Below, in pieces: positions 63,796-64,000 of a DNA stretch of 64,000 bases. The position numbers and the translations under genes are program-made. Under the pieces are notes generated by a model that made no database searches, was not told the origin of the DNA, and saw only the letters and a program-made list of their open reading frames with translations. Every line of letters begins with the position of its first letter. Positions within the stretch are counted from its first letter, which is position 1. The stretch is from Actinopolymorpha sp. NPDC004070. Its GTDB lineage: Bacteria > Actinomycetota > Actinomycetes > Propionibacteriales > Actinopolymorphaceae. The stretch lies in NCBI RefSeq assembly GCF_040610475.1, contig NZ_JBEXMJ010000006.1:186001-250000 (forward strand), in the 5' to 3' direction.

Positions 63796-64000
63796 ATGGC
63801 CGATCGCACACTCCCCTTTGCACTGCCGGACATTGGCGAGGAGGAGATCCAGGCGGTTTCGGACGCGCTGAGGTCCGGCTGGTTGTCCAGCGGTCCAAGG
63901 GTCGAGGAGTTCGAGCGCCGGTTCGCCGCCCTCTGTGGCGACGGTGTGCAGGCGGTCGCACTGAACTCCGCCACCGCTGGGCTGCACCTTGCGCTGGAGG
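63796..64000 (+). CDS. DegT/DnrJ/EryC1 sugar aminotransferase, partial
   Basis: The first 68 codons of a PLP-dependent sugar aminotransferase: [40 protein letters not shown] and [14 protein letters not shown] are the standard N-terminal motifs of the family, which makes amino sugars for surface polysaccharides or glycosides. GTGGGGG lies 6 nt before the ATG. The rest, including the PLP lysine, is outside the window. Confidence 0.92.
   Translation, partial: MADRTLPFALPDIGEEEIQAVSDALRSGWLSSGPRVEEFERRFAALCGDGVQAVALNSATAGLHLALE

Overview
The window is GC-rich actinobacterial chromosome. Codon positions are strongly GC-biased, GTG starts are common, and many neighbouring genes overlap through ATGA or GTGA. 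The order uvrC-rapZ-yvcK-whiA-gapA-pgk-tpiA is the classic actinobacterial block. Together with many sugar ABC importers, GntR/LacI regulators and unusual glycoside hydrolases, it suggests a soil or plant-associated member of the Propionibacteriales (Nocardioides/Kribbella/Actinopolymorpha type). The genus cannot be fixed from the sequence alone. No tRNA, rRNA, CRISPR array, insertion sequence or integrase was seen.

Layout. 1-6882: a GntR-controlled operon (GntR, solute-binding lipoprotein, two permeases, CaiB-type CoA-transferase, crotonase) with a divergent 3-hydroxyisobutyrate-dehydrogenase-like gene, so a sugar-type importer is tied to CoA chemistry. 6867-10289: a decayed module in which the histidine kinase has an in-frame stop, the response regulator a frameshift and the ABC-2 permease two frameshifts. 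10408-20433: a nucleoside-deoxyribosyltransferase-like protein, a RibD-like protein with reversed domain order, then the glycolysis/WhiA/UvrC block. 20527-25251: a Rieske lipoprotein and a UxaA/LarA-like pair opposite a second GntR regulator. 25269-26401: a DUF559-type gene bracketed by two almost identical long hairpins, the second of which supplies its stop codon.

26419-37495: a GH172 enzyme; a MarR-DHA2 efflux-YceI operon whose pump and YceI protein share carboxypeptidase-regulatory-like domains, with a readable promoter/operator; an ASCH protein; a second MarR; a small zinc-site protein; and a heterodimeric ABC exporter. 37610-45480: a complete sugar operon (binding protein, two permeases, YesL-like protein, GH116, LacI) lying between two 95-bp direct repeats. 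The repeats are an intact and a truncated copy of the start of a DUF3099 gene, so the operon looks like a discrete acquired or duplicated block.

45600-52197: a ComB-like phosphatase, HrpA helicase, DinB protein, sulfotransferase and a VOC-gene remnant. 52264-60649: a LacI regulator with a predicted GH127 beta-L-arabinofuranosidase on one side and a GH2 plus an (alpha/alpha)6 hydrolase on the other. A 36-codon ORF ending in an ABC-permease tail marks a lost importer. 60685-64000: a DUF2267 protein, a GAP-family membrane protein and the edge of a surface-polysaccharide locus (UDP-sugar 2-epimerase and DegT aminotransferase, divergent).

The unifying theme is modular glycan/acid uptake operons under GntR/LacI control, with clear marks of gain (direct repeats) and loss (pseudogenes, permease scar).
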